Source: Nisaea sp.
Lineage (GTDB): Bacteria > Pseudomonadota > Alphaproteobacteria > Thalassobaculales > Thalassobaculaceae
Reading direction: 5' to 3'
NCBI RefSeq assembly: GCF_017640745.1
Contig: NZ_JAEPQA010000009.1
Location: 1-64,000 of the forward strand
DNA length: 64,000 nucleotides
In this document: piece after piece, positions 49,344-59,238 of the stretch
Layout: the number at the start of each line of letters is the position of its first letter
How positions within the stretch are numbered: position 1 is the first letter of the stretch
Position numbers and translations under genes: made by a program
Notes under the pieces: generated by a model
The model's input: the letters and a program-made list of their open reading frames with translations, nothing else
Databases searched by the model: none
Told to the model about the DNA's origin: nothing

Positions 49344-50213
49344 ATGGGTCGATACAAGAAAGCGATATCTCAACTCGAAGCGGAGCTCCGGCACCGCTGC
49401 CACCGCTATTACCTCGAGTCGGGAATACGGAAGTACAAGTTCGCCTCGGCGGCCGGAATTTCCGACACTCTGCTGAAAGATATCGACAGCCCGGATTTCG
49501 AGGCGTCGCTGAAGACGCTTCAGCGGCTCGACGAGGTCATCCCGGAGGAGTGGGAGCCTGCGAGCGACGACGCGGACGAGAAACTGATCGTCCCCGCAAA
49601 GAACGATCCGGTCATCGGATACAAGATCTGGGAAAGCGACCTCAGCCGCAGCCGGAAGATCTATGTCCGCGACGAGATGCTGCACGGGCTCGACCCGGAC
49701 CAGGTGGAGCGCTGCGCGGCCTATATAAATAAAGTGCGCGAACCGGACGGCCGGCTGCTCGAGACGAAATTCAAGATCGCCGTGCTACGCGCGCTGGCGC
49801 CGCAATGCGCGATCCATATCTTCAATGTCGGCGAAGACGACCCGAACGCCTTTTTCATCGAGCACTGGGATAACGGCACCGGTATGTGGAAAGGTGCCGA
49901 CATAACCGGGATGAAGTTCGCCGAACTCGATGACGAGGCCCTGCGGGGCTGTCAGCTCGAGGACTACCTCGTCTGCCGGGAAACCCAGTGGCCGAACCTT
50001 GCCATCGTGCATCGGAATTACGCCCACGGCGAGGAGCGGCGGTTCCTGCGCCTGCTGTTCCCGTTCGAGTCCAAGGACGGCTTGCCGAAGATTCTCAGCA
50101 TCACCCGTCCGCAGACGAACGGACTGGCTGTCGACCTGCTGCAGAAGAAGCTTCCGGGATACGAGCCGGGCGGCGGCGAAGGCGTCGTCGACCTCAGAAC
50201 CCGCCGTCCCTGA
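49344..50213 (+). CDS. HTH regulator with C-terminal PAS-like sensor domain
   Basis: Protein of 289 residues. Residues about 15-70 look like a short XRE-like helix-turn-helix (KYKFASAAGISDTLLKDIDSPDFEASLKTLQRLDEVI). The C-terminal part (about 140-270) has a mixed pattern (AFFIEHWDNGTGMWKGADITGMKF and RRFLRLLFPFESKDGLPKILSI) that resembles the PAS_5 family of alphaproteobacteria; this is a weak match by eye. No ribosome site precedes the ATG and no other Met lies near, so a leaderless start is likely. It probably binds the palindromes ahead of it. The signal is unknown. It converges on fabI with 9 bases between. Confidence 0.7.
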   Translation: MGRYKKAISQLEAELRHRCHRYYLESGIRKYKFASAAGISDTLLKDIDSPDFEASLKTLQRLDEVIPEEWEPASDDADEKLIVPAKNDPVIGYKIWESDLSRSRKIYVRDEMLHGLDPDQVERCAAYINKVREPDGRLLETKFKIAVLRALAPQCAIHIFNVGEDDPNAFFIEHWDNGTGMWKGADITGMKFAELDDEALRGCQLEDYLVCRETQWPNLAIVHRNYAHGEERRFLRLLFPFESKDGLPKILSITRPQTNGLAVDLLQKKLPGYEPGGGEGVVDLRTRRP

Positions 50214-50222
50214 GACGGCTCT

Positions 50223-51071
50223 CTATTCTTCCTCGCGATCCGGCTTGGGAATGGCGACGGTGTGGAAGCCGCCGTCGACATAATGGATCTCGCCGGTAAC
50301 CCCGGCCGACAGATCGCTCAGCAGATACAGTCCGGCTCGTCCGACCTCGTCCAGCGAAGCGTTGCGCTTGAGCGGCGCGTTCTTCTCGGCAAAGCGGAAA
50401 GTGTGGCGCGCATCGGCGATCGCCGAACCGGCAAGCGTTTTCATCGGGCCCGCCGAAATCGCGTTCACCCGGATCCCGTGCTCACCCAGATCGGCGGCGA
50501 GATAGCGCACGCTGGCCTCGAGCGCGGCCTTGGCGACCCCCATGACATTGTAGTTCGGCGTCGTCCGGTTGGCGCCGAGATAGGACAGCGTGAGCATGCT
50601 GCCTCCGTCCTTCATCAGCGGCCAGGCGCGGCGCGCGATATTGGTGAAGGAGAAGCAGGAGATATCGAGCGTGTTGAGAAAATTCTCGCGGCTGGTATCG
50701 GCGTAACGGCCCTTCAGCTCGCCCTTGTCGGAATAGGCGATGGCATGCAGCACGAAATCGAGGCCGCCCCAGGCGGTTCCGATCTCGTCGAAGGCCCGGT
50801 CGAGCGCGTCGTCATTCCCGACGTCGCACATCACCGCGAGCGTCGAGCCGACGCTCCCCGCCAGCGGTTCGACCCGCTTCTTCAGGCTCTCGTTCTGATA
50901 GGTGAAGGCGAGTTCCGCCCCCTGGCCCGCGACCGCGGAGGCGATGCCCCAGGCAATCGAACGGTCGTTGGCAACGCCCATGATCAGGCCGCGCTTGCCG
51001 GCCATCAGTCCCTTGAACGGCGCCTTTTCGGCCTCGCGCTGATCGGCAAGGTCGTCAATCAGGTCGGTCAT
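50223..51071 (-). CDS. fabI: FabI, enoyl-ACP reductase (NADH)
   Basis: Protein of 282 residues. The cofactor loop is MGVANDRSIAWGIA near 31-44, and the catalytic Y-x6-K is in NYNVMGVAKAA. It reduces trans-2-enoyl-ACP in the last step of each fatty acid cycle. The start is ATG at 51071, 17 bases after fabB, though the frame is open further up inside fabB. It is last of fabA-fabB-fabI, a set seen beside irr in other alphaproteobacteria. Confidence 0.95.
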   Translation of the reverse strand: MTDLIDDLADQREAEKAPFKGLMAGKRGLIMGVANDRSIAWGIASAVAGQGAELAFTYQNESLKKRVEPLAGSVGSTLAVMCDVGNDDALDRAFDEIGTAWGGLDFVLHAIAYSDKGELKGRYADTSRENFLNTLDISCFSFTNIARRAWPLMKDGGSMLTLSYLGANRTTPNYNVMGVAKAALEASVRYLAADLGEHGIRVNAISAGPMKTLAGSAIADARHTFRFAEKNAPLKRNASLDEVGRAGLYLLSDLSAGVTGEIHYVDGGFHTVAIPKPDREEE

Positions 51072-51088
51072 CCCGCTCGCCCCTCCGC

Positions 51089-52312
51089 TCAGGCGTCGTA
51101 CTTCTGAAATGCTAGCACGGCATTGGTTCCGCCGAACCCGAAACTGTTGGAAAGCGCGAGGCGCATCCCGGCATTGTCTCGGCGTTCGCGCAGGATCGGC
51201 ATATCTGTCGCTTCGGGATCGACCTCGTCGATATTGGCCGAGGCGGCCATGAAGTCGTCCTTCATCATCAGCAGCGTGTAGATCGCCTCGTGCACGCCCG
51301 TCGCGCCCTGGGAATGACCGGTGAGGGACTTGGTCGAGCTGATCGCGGGAATCGCGTTCCGCTTTCCGAAGACCTCGCGGATCGCTTCCAGCTCCTTGGT
51401 GTCGCCGACTGGCGTGCTGGTGCCGTGCGTGTTGATGTAATCGACCGGCTGGTCGATGCCCTTGAGGGCCATCTGCATGCACCGCACCGCGCCCTCGCCG
51501 GACGGGGCCACCATGTCGACGCCGTCCGAGGTCGCGCCGTAGCCGACGATCTCGCCATAGATCTTGGCGCCGCGCGCCTTGGCGCGCTCCAGTTCCTCGA
51601 GGATCAGAACCCCGCCGCCACCGGAGATCACGAACCCGTCGCGGTTCGCGTCATAGGCACGCGAGGCTTTTTCCGGCGTGTCATTGTACTTGGAGGACAG
51701 CGCGCCCATGGCATCGAACAGCACGGACAGGGTCCAGTGCAGTTCCTCGCCGCCGCCGGCCATCATCACGTCCTGCTTGCCCATCTGGATCAGCTCGTAG
51801 GCATTGCCGATGCAATGCGAGCTCGTCGAACAGGCGGACGAGATCGAGTAGCTGAGGCCCTTCACCTGGAAGGCGGTCGAAAGCGTCGCGGAATTGGTGC
51901 TGCACATCACCCGCGGCACCATGTAGGGGCCGACCCGCTTCGGGCCTTTCTCGCGTGCGATGTCGAACGCGTTCATCATGTTCGAGGTCGAGGGGCCGCC
52001 GGACCCCATGACCATGCCGGTCATCGGGTTGCTGATCTCGTTCGGCTCGAGCCCCGCATCGGCGATCGCCTGTTCCAGCGCGATATAGTTATAGGCCGCA
52101 CCCGGACCCATGAAGCGCATCTGCTTGCGGTCGATATGCTCTGCCGGATCCAGCTTGATCGACCCGTGCACGTGGCTGCGGAAGCCGAGATCGGCATAGT
52201 CCGGGGCGAATTCGATACCTGACTTTCCGGCCTTGAGGGAGGCGGTCACTTCCTCGGCATTGTTGCCGATACTGGAAACGATCCCGAGACCGGTAACGAC
52301 GACTCGACGCAT
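51089..52312 (-). CDS. fabB: FabB, beta-ketoacyl-ACP synthase I
   Basis: Protein of 407 residues. Catalytic Cys161 is in [11 protein letters not shown], with His residues in [11 protein letters not shown] and TGHSQGATG completing the Cys-His-His triad. With FabA it makes unsaturated fatty acids. The stop-start spacing to fabA upstream is one base, so the two are coupled. Confidence 0.95.
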   Translation of the reverse strand: MRRVVVTGLGIVSSIGNNAEEVTASLKAGKSGIEFAPDYADLGFRSHVHGSIKLDPAEHIDRKQMRFMGPGAAYNYIALEQAIADAGLEPNEISNPMTGMVMGSGGPSTSNMMNAFDIAREKGPKRVGPYMVPRVMCSTNSATLSTAFQVKGLSYSISSACSTSSHCIGNAYELIQMGKQDVMMAGGGEELHWTLSVLFDAMGALSSKYNDTPEKASRAYDANRDGFVISGGGGVLILEELERAKARGAKIYGEIVGYGATSDGVDMVAPSGEGAVRCMQMALKGIDQPVDYINTHGTSTPVGDTKELEAIREVFGKRNAIPAISSTKSLTGHSQGATGVHEAIYTLLMMKDDFMAASANIDEVDPEATDMPILRERRDNAGMRLALSNSFGFGGTNAVLAFQKYDA

Positions 52313-52313
52313 G

Positions 52314-52847
52314 TCAGCTGGCTCCCTCGGCGGCGGTGTTCTGGAACAGACCGACCCGGATGTCCTTGGCTTCGAAAACCGTGGTTCCGTCGCAATCGAC
52401 GCGGCCGTCGGCGATTCCCATATAGAGCTTGCGCATGATCACGCGCTTCAGGTCGAGCGTATAGGTCAACAGTTTGGCGCTCGGCAGAACCTGTCCGGTG
52501 AATTTCACTTCGCCGACCGAAATCGCGCGCCCGGAACCCGGACCGCCCATCCAGCCGAGGGTAAAGCCGAGGAGCTGCCAGAGCGCATCCATGCCGAGGC
52601 AGCCCGGCATCACCGGGTCGCCCTCGAAATGGCATTTGAAGAACCAGAGGTCCGGCTTGATGTCGAACTCGGCCGTGACCTCGCCCTTGCCGTAGGCACC
52701 GCCTTCGGTCGAAAGCTTGGTGATGCGGTCGAACATCAGCATCGGCGGCATCGGAAGCTGTGCATTTCCGGGGCCGAACAACTTGCCCTGCGCGCAGGCG
52801 ATCAGGTCGTCGTAATCGAAGCTGCTCTTTTCCTTGAAGTCCAACAA
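52314..52847 (-). CDS. fabA: FabA, 3-hydroxydecanoyl-ACP dehydratase/isomerase
   Basis: Protein of 177 residues. The active-site stretch is [18 protein letters not shown], with the catalytic His, and Asp in GMDALWQ. It dehydrates 3-hydroxydecanoyl-ACP and isomerises the product to cis-3, the entry to unsaturated fatty acids. I chose TTG at 52847 because GGAAGGA lies just before it and homologues begin LDFKEKSSF. An in-frame ATG at 52895 would add 16 residues. It heads fabA-fabB-fabI and is divergent from irr across 252 bases. Confidence 0.93.
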   Translation of the reverse strand: MLDFKEKSSFDYDDLIACAQGKLFGPGNAQLPMPPMLMFDRITKLSTEGGAYGKGEVTAEFDIKPDLWFFKCHFEGDPVMPGCLGMDALWQLLGFTLGWMGGPGSGRAISVGEVKFTGQVLPSAKLLTYTLDLKRVIMRKLYMGIADGRVDCDGTTVFEAKDIRVGLFQNTAAEGAS

Positions 52848-52948
52848 TGCTGTTCCTTCCCGCAGACCGGCTTTACCTTGCGCTGCCGGTTTCATTCGGC
52901 TCTATGATAGACTGCAACCCGGCGACCGCGCTATCTCCCACATTTCAT

Positions 52949-52973
52949 GCACCGCGTACCGCAGATACGGTGC
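52949..52973. repeat. Inverted repeat between fabA and irr
   Basis: GCACCG (52949-52954) and CGGTGC (52968-52973), 13 bases apart, in the divergent control region 52848-53099. It might be an operator. TTGACA at 53013 looks like a -35 for irr, but no good -10 is found at the right distance, and no iron control element is evident. Confidence 0.3.
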
Positions 52974-53099
52974 CGAACGCAAGCAATCACATGTTGCGCT
53001 TCATAGGATCTCTTGACATATGGGGCTTATTGACGCTCTGTCTAAGGTTTGAAATGCCTAGGCAAAGGCGTGCCCGAGAGACCTAAAGGGAAACCGGGA

Positions 53100-53528
53100 A
53101 TGAGCAGTGCGGAAGTGAATATCGACAACGAAAACCTGTCGGGGCGTCTGACCCGTGCAGGCTTGCGCCCGACGCGCCAGCGTCTCGCGCTCGCGGATCT
53201 GCTGTTCGCAGGCGGCGACCGGCATGTCACGGCCGAACAGCTGCACAAGGAAGCCGCGGAATCCGGTATCACCGTCTCGCTCGCCACGGTCTACAACACG
53301 CTGCATCAGTTCACGGAATCCGGCCTCCTGCGCGAGGTCGTGGTCGAGTCCGGCCGTTCCTATTTCGATACCAACATCACCGACCATCACCATTTCTTCA
53401 TCGAGGACGAGCTCTGCCTGACCGACATTCCGGGCGAGAAGATCGGCTTCGTGAATATCCCGGACGCGCCGGAAGGCACGGAGATCGAACGGGTCGACCT
53501 CATCATCCGACTGAAGTCCAAGGATTAA
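53100..53528 (+). CDS. irr: Irr, Fur-family iron response regulator
   Basis: Protein of 142 residues. The winged helix is at about 12-85 (AGLRPTRQRLALADLLF, HVTAEQLHKEA, TVYNTLHQFTESGLL). DHHHFFIEDE carries the HHH heme-binding motif of Irr. Irr represses or activates iron and heme genes under iron limitation and is broken down or inactivated when heme is present. The ATG at 53100 follows AAAGGGAAACCGGGA. Its place next to fabABI is a known alphaproteobacterial arrangement. Confidence 0.9.
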   Translation: MSSAEVNIDNENLSGRLTRAGLRPTRQRLALADLLFAGGDRHVTAEQLHKEAAESGITVSLATVYNTLHQFTESGLLREVVVESGRSYFDTNITDHHHFFIEDELCLTDIPGEKIGFVNIPDAPEGTEIERVDLIIRLKSKD

Positions 53529-53546
53529 GAGGTTTCCGGCGGCGCG

Positions 53547-54065
53547 TTAGCGCAGGGACTCGTCCACCCGGACCCCCCAGATCGCCGAGCGATGGACCCA
53601 GCCGCTGAGGCCGGACACCTCTATCTCGCACCATTCCCGCACACAGCTGTCGAGCCAGGCGACGACACCGGCTTCCATATGCGCGACCGCGGGCGAGCTG
53701 TCCGTCGCCTCGCGTCTCAGGGTCTGCTTGCGTCCGATGACCAGAACCGAGCGGCGGCCGGAGAGCATGCTCTGGTGGACCCAGCCCTCGGTGCCCTCGA
53801 AATCGCGGATCTTCCGCCAGTTCTCGAATTCCGAGACGATCTCCACCGGCATGTTCTCGCGCACGAAGACCCAGTCGACCGGATAGCGGACGCCGGGCCC
53901 GGTCCGGACATTGACCTCGTCGGCGCGCAACGTCACATAACGCGGGATCGGCAGGCCGGTGACGCTGCCGACGGTTTCGGCCCGCGCCGGCGCATGGACC
54001 GTCACGAGGAGCGAGGCCGGCACGATCAGCAGAGCGGCGAACAGCGAGAACAGTCTGAACAGCAT
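53547..54065 (-). CDS. Secreted SH3-domain protein
   Basis: Protein of 172 residues. A signal peptide covers 1-29 (cut after ARA). One clear bacterial SH3 domain (SH3_3) lies at about 42-100 (VNVRTGPGVRYPVDWVF and WRKIRDFEGTEGWVH), and a second similar unit near 112-165 (WLDSCVREWCEIEVSGLSGWVHRSAIWG). Such proteins bind peptidoglycan or other envelope ligands in the periplasm. It converges on irr with 18 bases between. Confidence 0.85.
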   Translation of the reverse strand: MLFRLFSLFAALLIVPASLLVTVHAPARAETVGSVTGLPIPRYVTLRADEVNVRTGPGVRYPVDWVFVRENMPVEIVSEFENWRKIRDFEGTEGWVHQSMLSGRRSVLVIGRKQTLRREATDSSPAVAHMEAGVVAWLDSCVREWCEIEVSGLSGWVHRSAIWGVRVDESLR

Positions 54066-54225
54066 GGATCCGATCCTGAATTTCCGCTCAGCATACCACT
54101 AGAGATGGGGGCTGGTAAGAGGGCCAACCGCTATATGGCGTGGAGCCCGGGCGCTTTGTGGACAATTCGCCGGACCCCTGATATTTCCCGGTTTATCGAG
54201 CCGTTCCTGGGGAGGGACATAACCC

Positions 54226-55212
54226 ATGACCACCAGCAAGCCGCTTGTCATCGTGACGAGGAAACTGCCGGACCCGGTGGAGACCCGGATGATGGAACTG
54301 TTCAACACGCGGCTGAACATGAGTGACGAGCCTTTCACCCGGGAACAGCTGCAGGCGGCGATGGCCGAGGCGGACGTCCTCGTGCCGACGGTGACGGACA
54401 AGCTCGACGCGGCGCTGATCGAGAGCGCCGGTCCCAAACTGAAGCTGATCGCGTCCTTCGGGACCGGCGTCGATCATATCGACGTGCCGGCGGCGAAGAA
54501 GAAGGGGATCATCGTCACCAACACGCCTGGCGTCCTGACCGAGGATACGGCGGACATGACCATGGCCCTGATCCTTGCGGTCTCACGCCGGTTGGTCGAG
54601 GGCGAGAAACTGGTGCGCTCGGGGAAATGGGAAGGCTGGGGGCCGACCGTCATGCTCGGCCATCGCATCCACGGCAAGCGGCTCGGCATCATCGGCATGG
54701 GGCGGATCGGCCAGGCGGTGGCGAAGCGGGCCCGCGGTTTCGGTCTCTCGATCCACTATCACAACCGGCGCCGGCTGCATCCGGAGATCGAGCAGGAGCT
54801 CGAGGCGACCTATTGGGAGAATCTCGACCAGATGCTGTCCCGCATGGACATCATCTCGGTCAATTGTCCGCGCACGCCGGCGACCTTCCACCTGCTGAAC
54901 CAGCGCCGGCTCGCCCTGCTGCAGCCCCATGCCATTCTGGTGAACACCTCGCGCGGCGAGGTGGTTGACGAGGATGCGCTGGTGCAGGCGCTGGCGAACC
55001 GGGACTTCGCCGGAGCCGGGCTGGATGTCTTCGAGCACGAGCCGGAAGTGGATCCGCGGCTGCTGAAGCAGCAAAACGTGGTCCTTCTGCCGCATATGGG
55101 CTCGGCCACCATCGAGGGCCGGATCGATATGGGCGAAAAGGTGATCGTGAACGTGAAGACCTTCGTCGACGGGCACCGCCCGCCGGACCGTGTCCTCGAG
55201 CTGGATTTCTAG
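54226..55212 (+). CDS. D-2-hydroxyacid dehydrogenase (glyoxylate/hydroxypyruvate reductase-like)
   Basis: Protein of 328 residues. The NAD-binding loop is LGIIGMGRIGQAVAKRA near 150-165. Catalytic residues are Arg in VNTSRGEVVDE, Glu in EHEPEV and His in LLPHMGSAT. It reduces a 2-keto acid, probably glyoxylate or hydroxypyruvate, to the D-hydroxy acid. The ribosome site GGGGAGGG precedes the ATG. The precise substrate is not fixed by sequence. Confidence 0.88.
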   Translation: MTTSKPLVIVTRKLPDPVETRMMELFNTRLNMSDEPFTREQLQAAMAEADVLVPTVTDKLDAALIESAGPKLKLIASFGTGVDHIDVPAAKKKGIIVTNTPGVLTEDTADMTMALILAVSRRLVEGEKLVRSGKWEGWGPTVMLGHRIHGKRLGIIGMGRIGQAVAKRARGFGLSIHYHNRRRLHPEIEQELEATYWENLDQMLSRMDIISVNCPRTPATFHLLNQRRLALLQPHAILVNTSRGEVVDEDALVQALANRDFAGAGLDVFEHEPEVDPRLLKQQNVVLLPHMGSATIEGRIDMGEKVIVNVKTFVDGHRPPDRVLELDF

Positions 55213-55218
55213 GAAGAC

Positions 55219-55398
55219 CTACTGGCCGAAGAAGGCGCTGGCATGGTCGGAGCCGAACATCGTGCCGACGAGCAGGATGGTCAGGATCAGCGCGAAGGTG
55301 AGGAACGGCATCGACCAGGTGCCGGTGGCCTGAAGGTCGGCCTTGCTTGGCACGACGCCGTTCTCGGTCCTGCTGCTCGTCTTCCGATCCTTCGCCAT
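55219..55398 (-). CDS. Small single-helix membrane protein
   Basis: Protein of 59 residues. Residues 1-28 are polar and basic, 32-51 a membrane helix (FLTFALILTILLVGTMFG), with a short C-terminal tail. The ATG at 55398 has GGAGCAAGGGG just before it; an upstream ATG at 55431 lacks such a site. I do not recognise a family. It lies downstream of the moeB-like gene on the same strand, with 174 bases between in which I see no clear terminator. Confidence 0.6.
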   Translation of the reverse strand: MAKDRKTSSRTENGVVPSKADLQATGTWSMPFLTFALILTILLVGTMFGSDHASAFFGQ

Positions 55399-55572
55399 TT
55401 CCCCTTGCTCCCGGGACGGCCCCTGTTCCATTCGCTAATGGAATCGGTTGGCCGCATCCCTCTGCGATTGCTTACATAACGGATATGGTCACGGAATGAG
55501 TCTTTCCAAACCATTACCGAGTCCCGCTGTGGCAAAGGACACATGCCAAACCGGGCGGAATTGGGGCGCTGT

Positions 55573-56361
55573 CTAGGCGATTTCGCGGATTGAAGGATCG
55601 GTCCCGCAGAGCGCGCAACCCGGATCGCGGGCGGCCTTCATCTTGCGGAAGGTCGGGCCGAGTGCGTCGTAGATCAGCAGATGGCCGGAGAGGGAACTGC
55701 CGAGGCCGAGCAGTTCCTTGATCACCTCGGTCGCCTGCAGGGTGCCGATGACCCCGGCGACGGCGCCGAGAATGCCGGCCTCCTCGCAGCGCGGGATCAT
55801 GCCCGCCGGCGGTTCGCTCGGAAACAGGCAGCGGTAGCAGGGCTCGCCCTCGTGACCCTTGACGCCGCCCCGGAAGGTCGCGAGCTGGCCCTCGAAGCGC
55901 AACAGCGAGCCGGAGACGAGCGGCTTGCCGGCAAGATAGGCGGCATCGTTGGCGAGATAGCGGGTGGCGAAATTGTCGCTGCCGTCGGCGATCAGGTCAT
56001 AGTCCCGGAACAGCCGGGCGGCGTTGGCGGCGGTCAGCCGCTCGGCATGGGGCTCGACGCGGATGCCCGGATTGATCCGGGCGACCGATGCCGCCGCGGA
56101 CTCGACTTTCGAGACGCCGACCGCATCGGTTGCATGGGCGATCTGGCGCTGCAGATTGCTGAGATCGACCGCGTCGTCGTCGACGATCCCGAGGGTGCCG
56201 ACGCCCGCCGCCGCAAGATAGAGCAAAAGCGGCGAGCCGAGACCGCCGGCGCCGATCACCAGCACCCTTGAGGAGAGCAGCTTTTCCTGCCCCTCGTCGC
56301 CCACCTCGTCCAGGATCAGGTGGCGGGCATAGCGGTGAAACTGCTCGTCGCTCAGCTCCAT
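55573..56361 (-). CDS. moeB: MoeB/ThiF-family adenylyltransferase
   Basis: Protein of 262 residues. The ATP loop is VLVIGAGGLGSPLLLYLAAAGVG. DDDAVDLSNLQRQ and the pair CYRC and CALC for zinc follow, as in MoeB. It adenylates the C-terminal Gly of a sulfur-carrier protein (MoaD or ThiS). No catalytic rhodanese domain is attached. It lies directly after cysK (6 bases), which links it to cysteine and sulfur metabolism. MoeB and ThiF roles cannot be told apart here. Confidence 0.88.
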   Translation of the reverse strand: MELSDEQFHRYARHLILDEVGDEGQEKLLSSRVLVIGAGGLGSPLLLYLAAAGVGTLGIVDDDAVDLSNLQRQIAHATDAVGVSKVESAAASVARINPGIRVEPHAERLTAANAARLFRDYDLIADGSDNFATRYLANDAAYLAGKPLVSGSLLRFEGQLATFRGGVKGHEGEPCYRCLFPSEPPAGMIPRCEEAGILGAVAGVIGTLQATEVIKELLGLGSSLSGHLLIYDALGPTFRKMKAARDPGCALCGTDPSIREIA

Positions 56362-56367
56362 GCCGGC

Positions 56368-57327
<960 letters not shown>

Positions 57328-57431
57328 GTCTTCCTCCCATGCCGAAGAGCCGTCCCGTTCAAGCTGGTCAGTCCAGCCGCGGGATTAAAGTCTTGCCGTA
57401 GAACGGGTGTCTGCGCGATCCGGCGCCAGCG

Positions 57432-57890
57432 TCAACCCGTCCCGGTCGAGCCGAAACCGCCGCTGCCGCGTTCGGTTTCGTCCAGTTCCGTAACCTCGTT
57501 CCAGCGCGCCTGGATCACCGGGGCGACGACCATCTGCGCGATGCGCATGCCGCGGGTGACGGTGAAGGGCTCCGCGCCGTGATTGATCAGGATGACGCCG
57601 ATCTCACCGCGATAATCCGCGTCGATCGTGCCGGGCGTGTTCAGCTGGGTGATTCCGTTGCGCAGCGCGAGGCCGGAGCGCGGCCGTACCTGGGCCTCGT
57701 AGCCCGGCGGAAGCGCGATGGCGAGACCGGTCGGGATCAGCTTTCGTTCACCGGGCGCGAGCACCACGTCCTCGCCGATCGCGGCCAGCAGGTCCATCCC
57801 GGCGCTGTCCGCGGTCTGGTAGGCGGGCAGGGGCAGGTCGGCCCCGTGCGGCAGGCGGCGGACCTTCACGTCGACGGTGGCGCTGGTCAT
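57432..57890 (-). CDS. dut: Dut, deoxyuridine triphosphatase
   Basis: Protein of 152 residues. All five dUTPase motifs are present: [34 protein letters not shown] and [10 protein letters not shown]. It is a homotrimer that cuts dUTP to dUMP and keeps uracil out of DNA. It overlaps coaBC by 4 bases; the coaBC-dut pair is widespread in bacteria. Confidence 0.96.
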   Translation of the reverse strand: MTSATVDVKVRRLPHGADLPLPAYQTADSAGMDLLAAIGEDVVLAPGERKLIPTGLAIALPPGYEAQVRPRSGLALRNGITQLNTPGTIDADYRGEIGVILINHGAEPFTVTRGMRIAQMVVAPVIQARWNEVTELDETERGSGGFGSTGTG

Positions 57891-59092
57891 GCGCTGAAAT
57901 GCTCCACGATGCGGGCGGCGAGCTTCTCCGCCACCTCTTTCTTGGTCAGCTTCGGCCAGTCCTCGCTGCCCGCGCCAGTGATCAGGTGAATGGTATTGGC
58001 CTCGCCGCCGAAGGTTCCGGTCGCCGGGCTGACATCGTTGGCGAGGATCCAGTCGCAGCCCTTGCGGGCGCGCTTCTCGGTCGCGTGCTGGACGACCTTT
58101 TCCGTTTCGGCAGCGAAACCAACCACGAGGGCGGGCCGCTGGCCGTCGAGGCCGGAGATCGTCTTCAGGATGTCCGGGTTCTCGGTCATGGCGAGCGACG
58201 GCACCTTGCCGCTGCCGTCCTTCTTCAGTTTCTGCCCGGCTTCCTCGGCGACGCGCCAGTCGGCGACGGCGGCGGCGAAGATCGCGATATCGGCAGGCAG
58301 CGCCGCCTCGACCCCGGCCAGCATCTCGCGGGCGGTCTCTATGTGTTTCACCGTGACCCCTGCCGGATCAGGCTCCCGCGTCGGGCCGGTCACCAGCGTG
58401 ACCTCGGCGCCCGCCGCCGCGAGCGCTGCCGCGATGGCGTGGCCCTGCTTGCCGGACGAGCGGTTGGCGATATAGCGCACCGGGTCGATCGGCTCGTGCG
58501 TCGGCCCGCTGGTGACGATTGCGCGCTTTCCGGCGAGCGGCTTCGCCGCCGCATCTAGCCGCGCCATGACGGCCTCGGCGATCTCCTCCGGTTCCGCCAT
58601 CCGGCCGGGCCCGTATTCGCCGCAGGCCATGTCGCCCTCGTCCGGGCCGATGAACGCGATGCCGCGCTCCTTCAGAACCCTCACATTCTCTTGCGTTGCC
58701 GCATGGGTCCACATCCGCACATTCATCGCCGGCGCGGCGAGCACGTCCGTGTCGGTGGCGAGCAGCAGGGTGGAGGCGAGGTCGTTCGCCAGCCCCGCGC
58801 GCATCTTCGCGAGCAGGTCGGCGGTGGCGGGCGCGACGACGATCAGGTCGGCCGAGCGGGAAAGCTGGATATGTCCCATCTCCGCCTCGTCGGTGAGCGA
58901 GAAGAGCTCGCCATAGACCTTGTCCTCGGTCAGGGCCGAAAGACTGAGCGGGGTTACGAACTCTTCGCCGGCTTTCGTGAGCACTGCACGCACGGCGACG
59001 CCGCGTTTCCGAAGCAGCCGAACCAGTTCGAGCGACTTGTAGGCAGCAATGCCGCCGCCGACGATCAGCAGGACCCGTTTGCCGGTGGCCAT
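57887..59092 (-). CDS. coaBC: CoaBC, phosphopantothenoylcysteine decarboxylase/synthetase
   Basis: Protein of 401 residues. The N-terminal flavoprotein (CoaC, 1-180) has [16 protein letters not shown] and the decarboxylase loop PAMNVRMW. The C-terminal synthetase (CoaB, about 190-400) has [24 protein letters not shown]. It carries out two steps of coenzyme A synthesis from phosphopantothenate. It is coupled to dut downstream and divergent from the LRR gene. Confidence 0.95.
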   Translation of the reverse strand: MATGKRVLLIVGGGIAAYKSLELVRLLRKRGVAVRAVLTKAGEEFVTPLSLSALTEDKVYGELFSLTDEAEMGHIQLSRSADLIVVAPATADLLAKMRAGLANDLASTLLLATDTDVLAAPAMNVRMWTHAATQENVRVLKERGIAFIGPDEGDMACGEYGPGRMAEPEEIAEAVMARLDAAAKPLAGKRAIVTSGPTHEPIDPVRYIANRSSGKQGHAIAAALAAAGAEVTLVTGPTREPDPAGVTVKHIETAREMLAGVEAALPADIAIFAAAVADWRVAEEAGQKLKKDGSGKVPSLAMTENPDILKTISGLDGQRPALVVGFAAETEKVVQHATEKRARKGCDWILANDVSPATGTFGGEANTIHLITGAGSEDWPKLTKKEVAEKLAARIVEHFSA

Positions 59093-59238
59093 GGGCGACC
59101 CTTCCTGTATGAGTAACTGTGGCGGACTCTAGGTCCAGGGCCACGAGGAGGCAACACGAGCGTTTCGTTCCACAATCTTCCTTGCCCTACAACCTTGGCC
59201 TGAGATTTATTGGTCTGGATCCTATGGGGGCTGGGGCT

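Noticed and set aside
49229-49732. A 167-codon plus-strand frame overlapping the HTH/PAS-like gene
   Set aside because: It runs through the AT-rich control region and continues in a shifted frame of the real gene; no ribosome site or domain.
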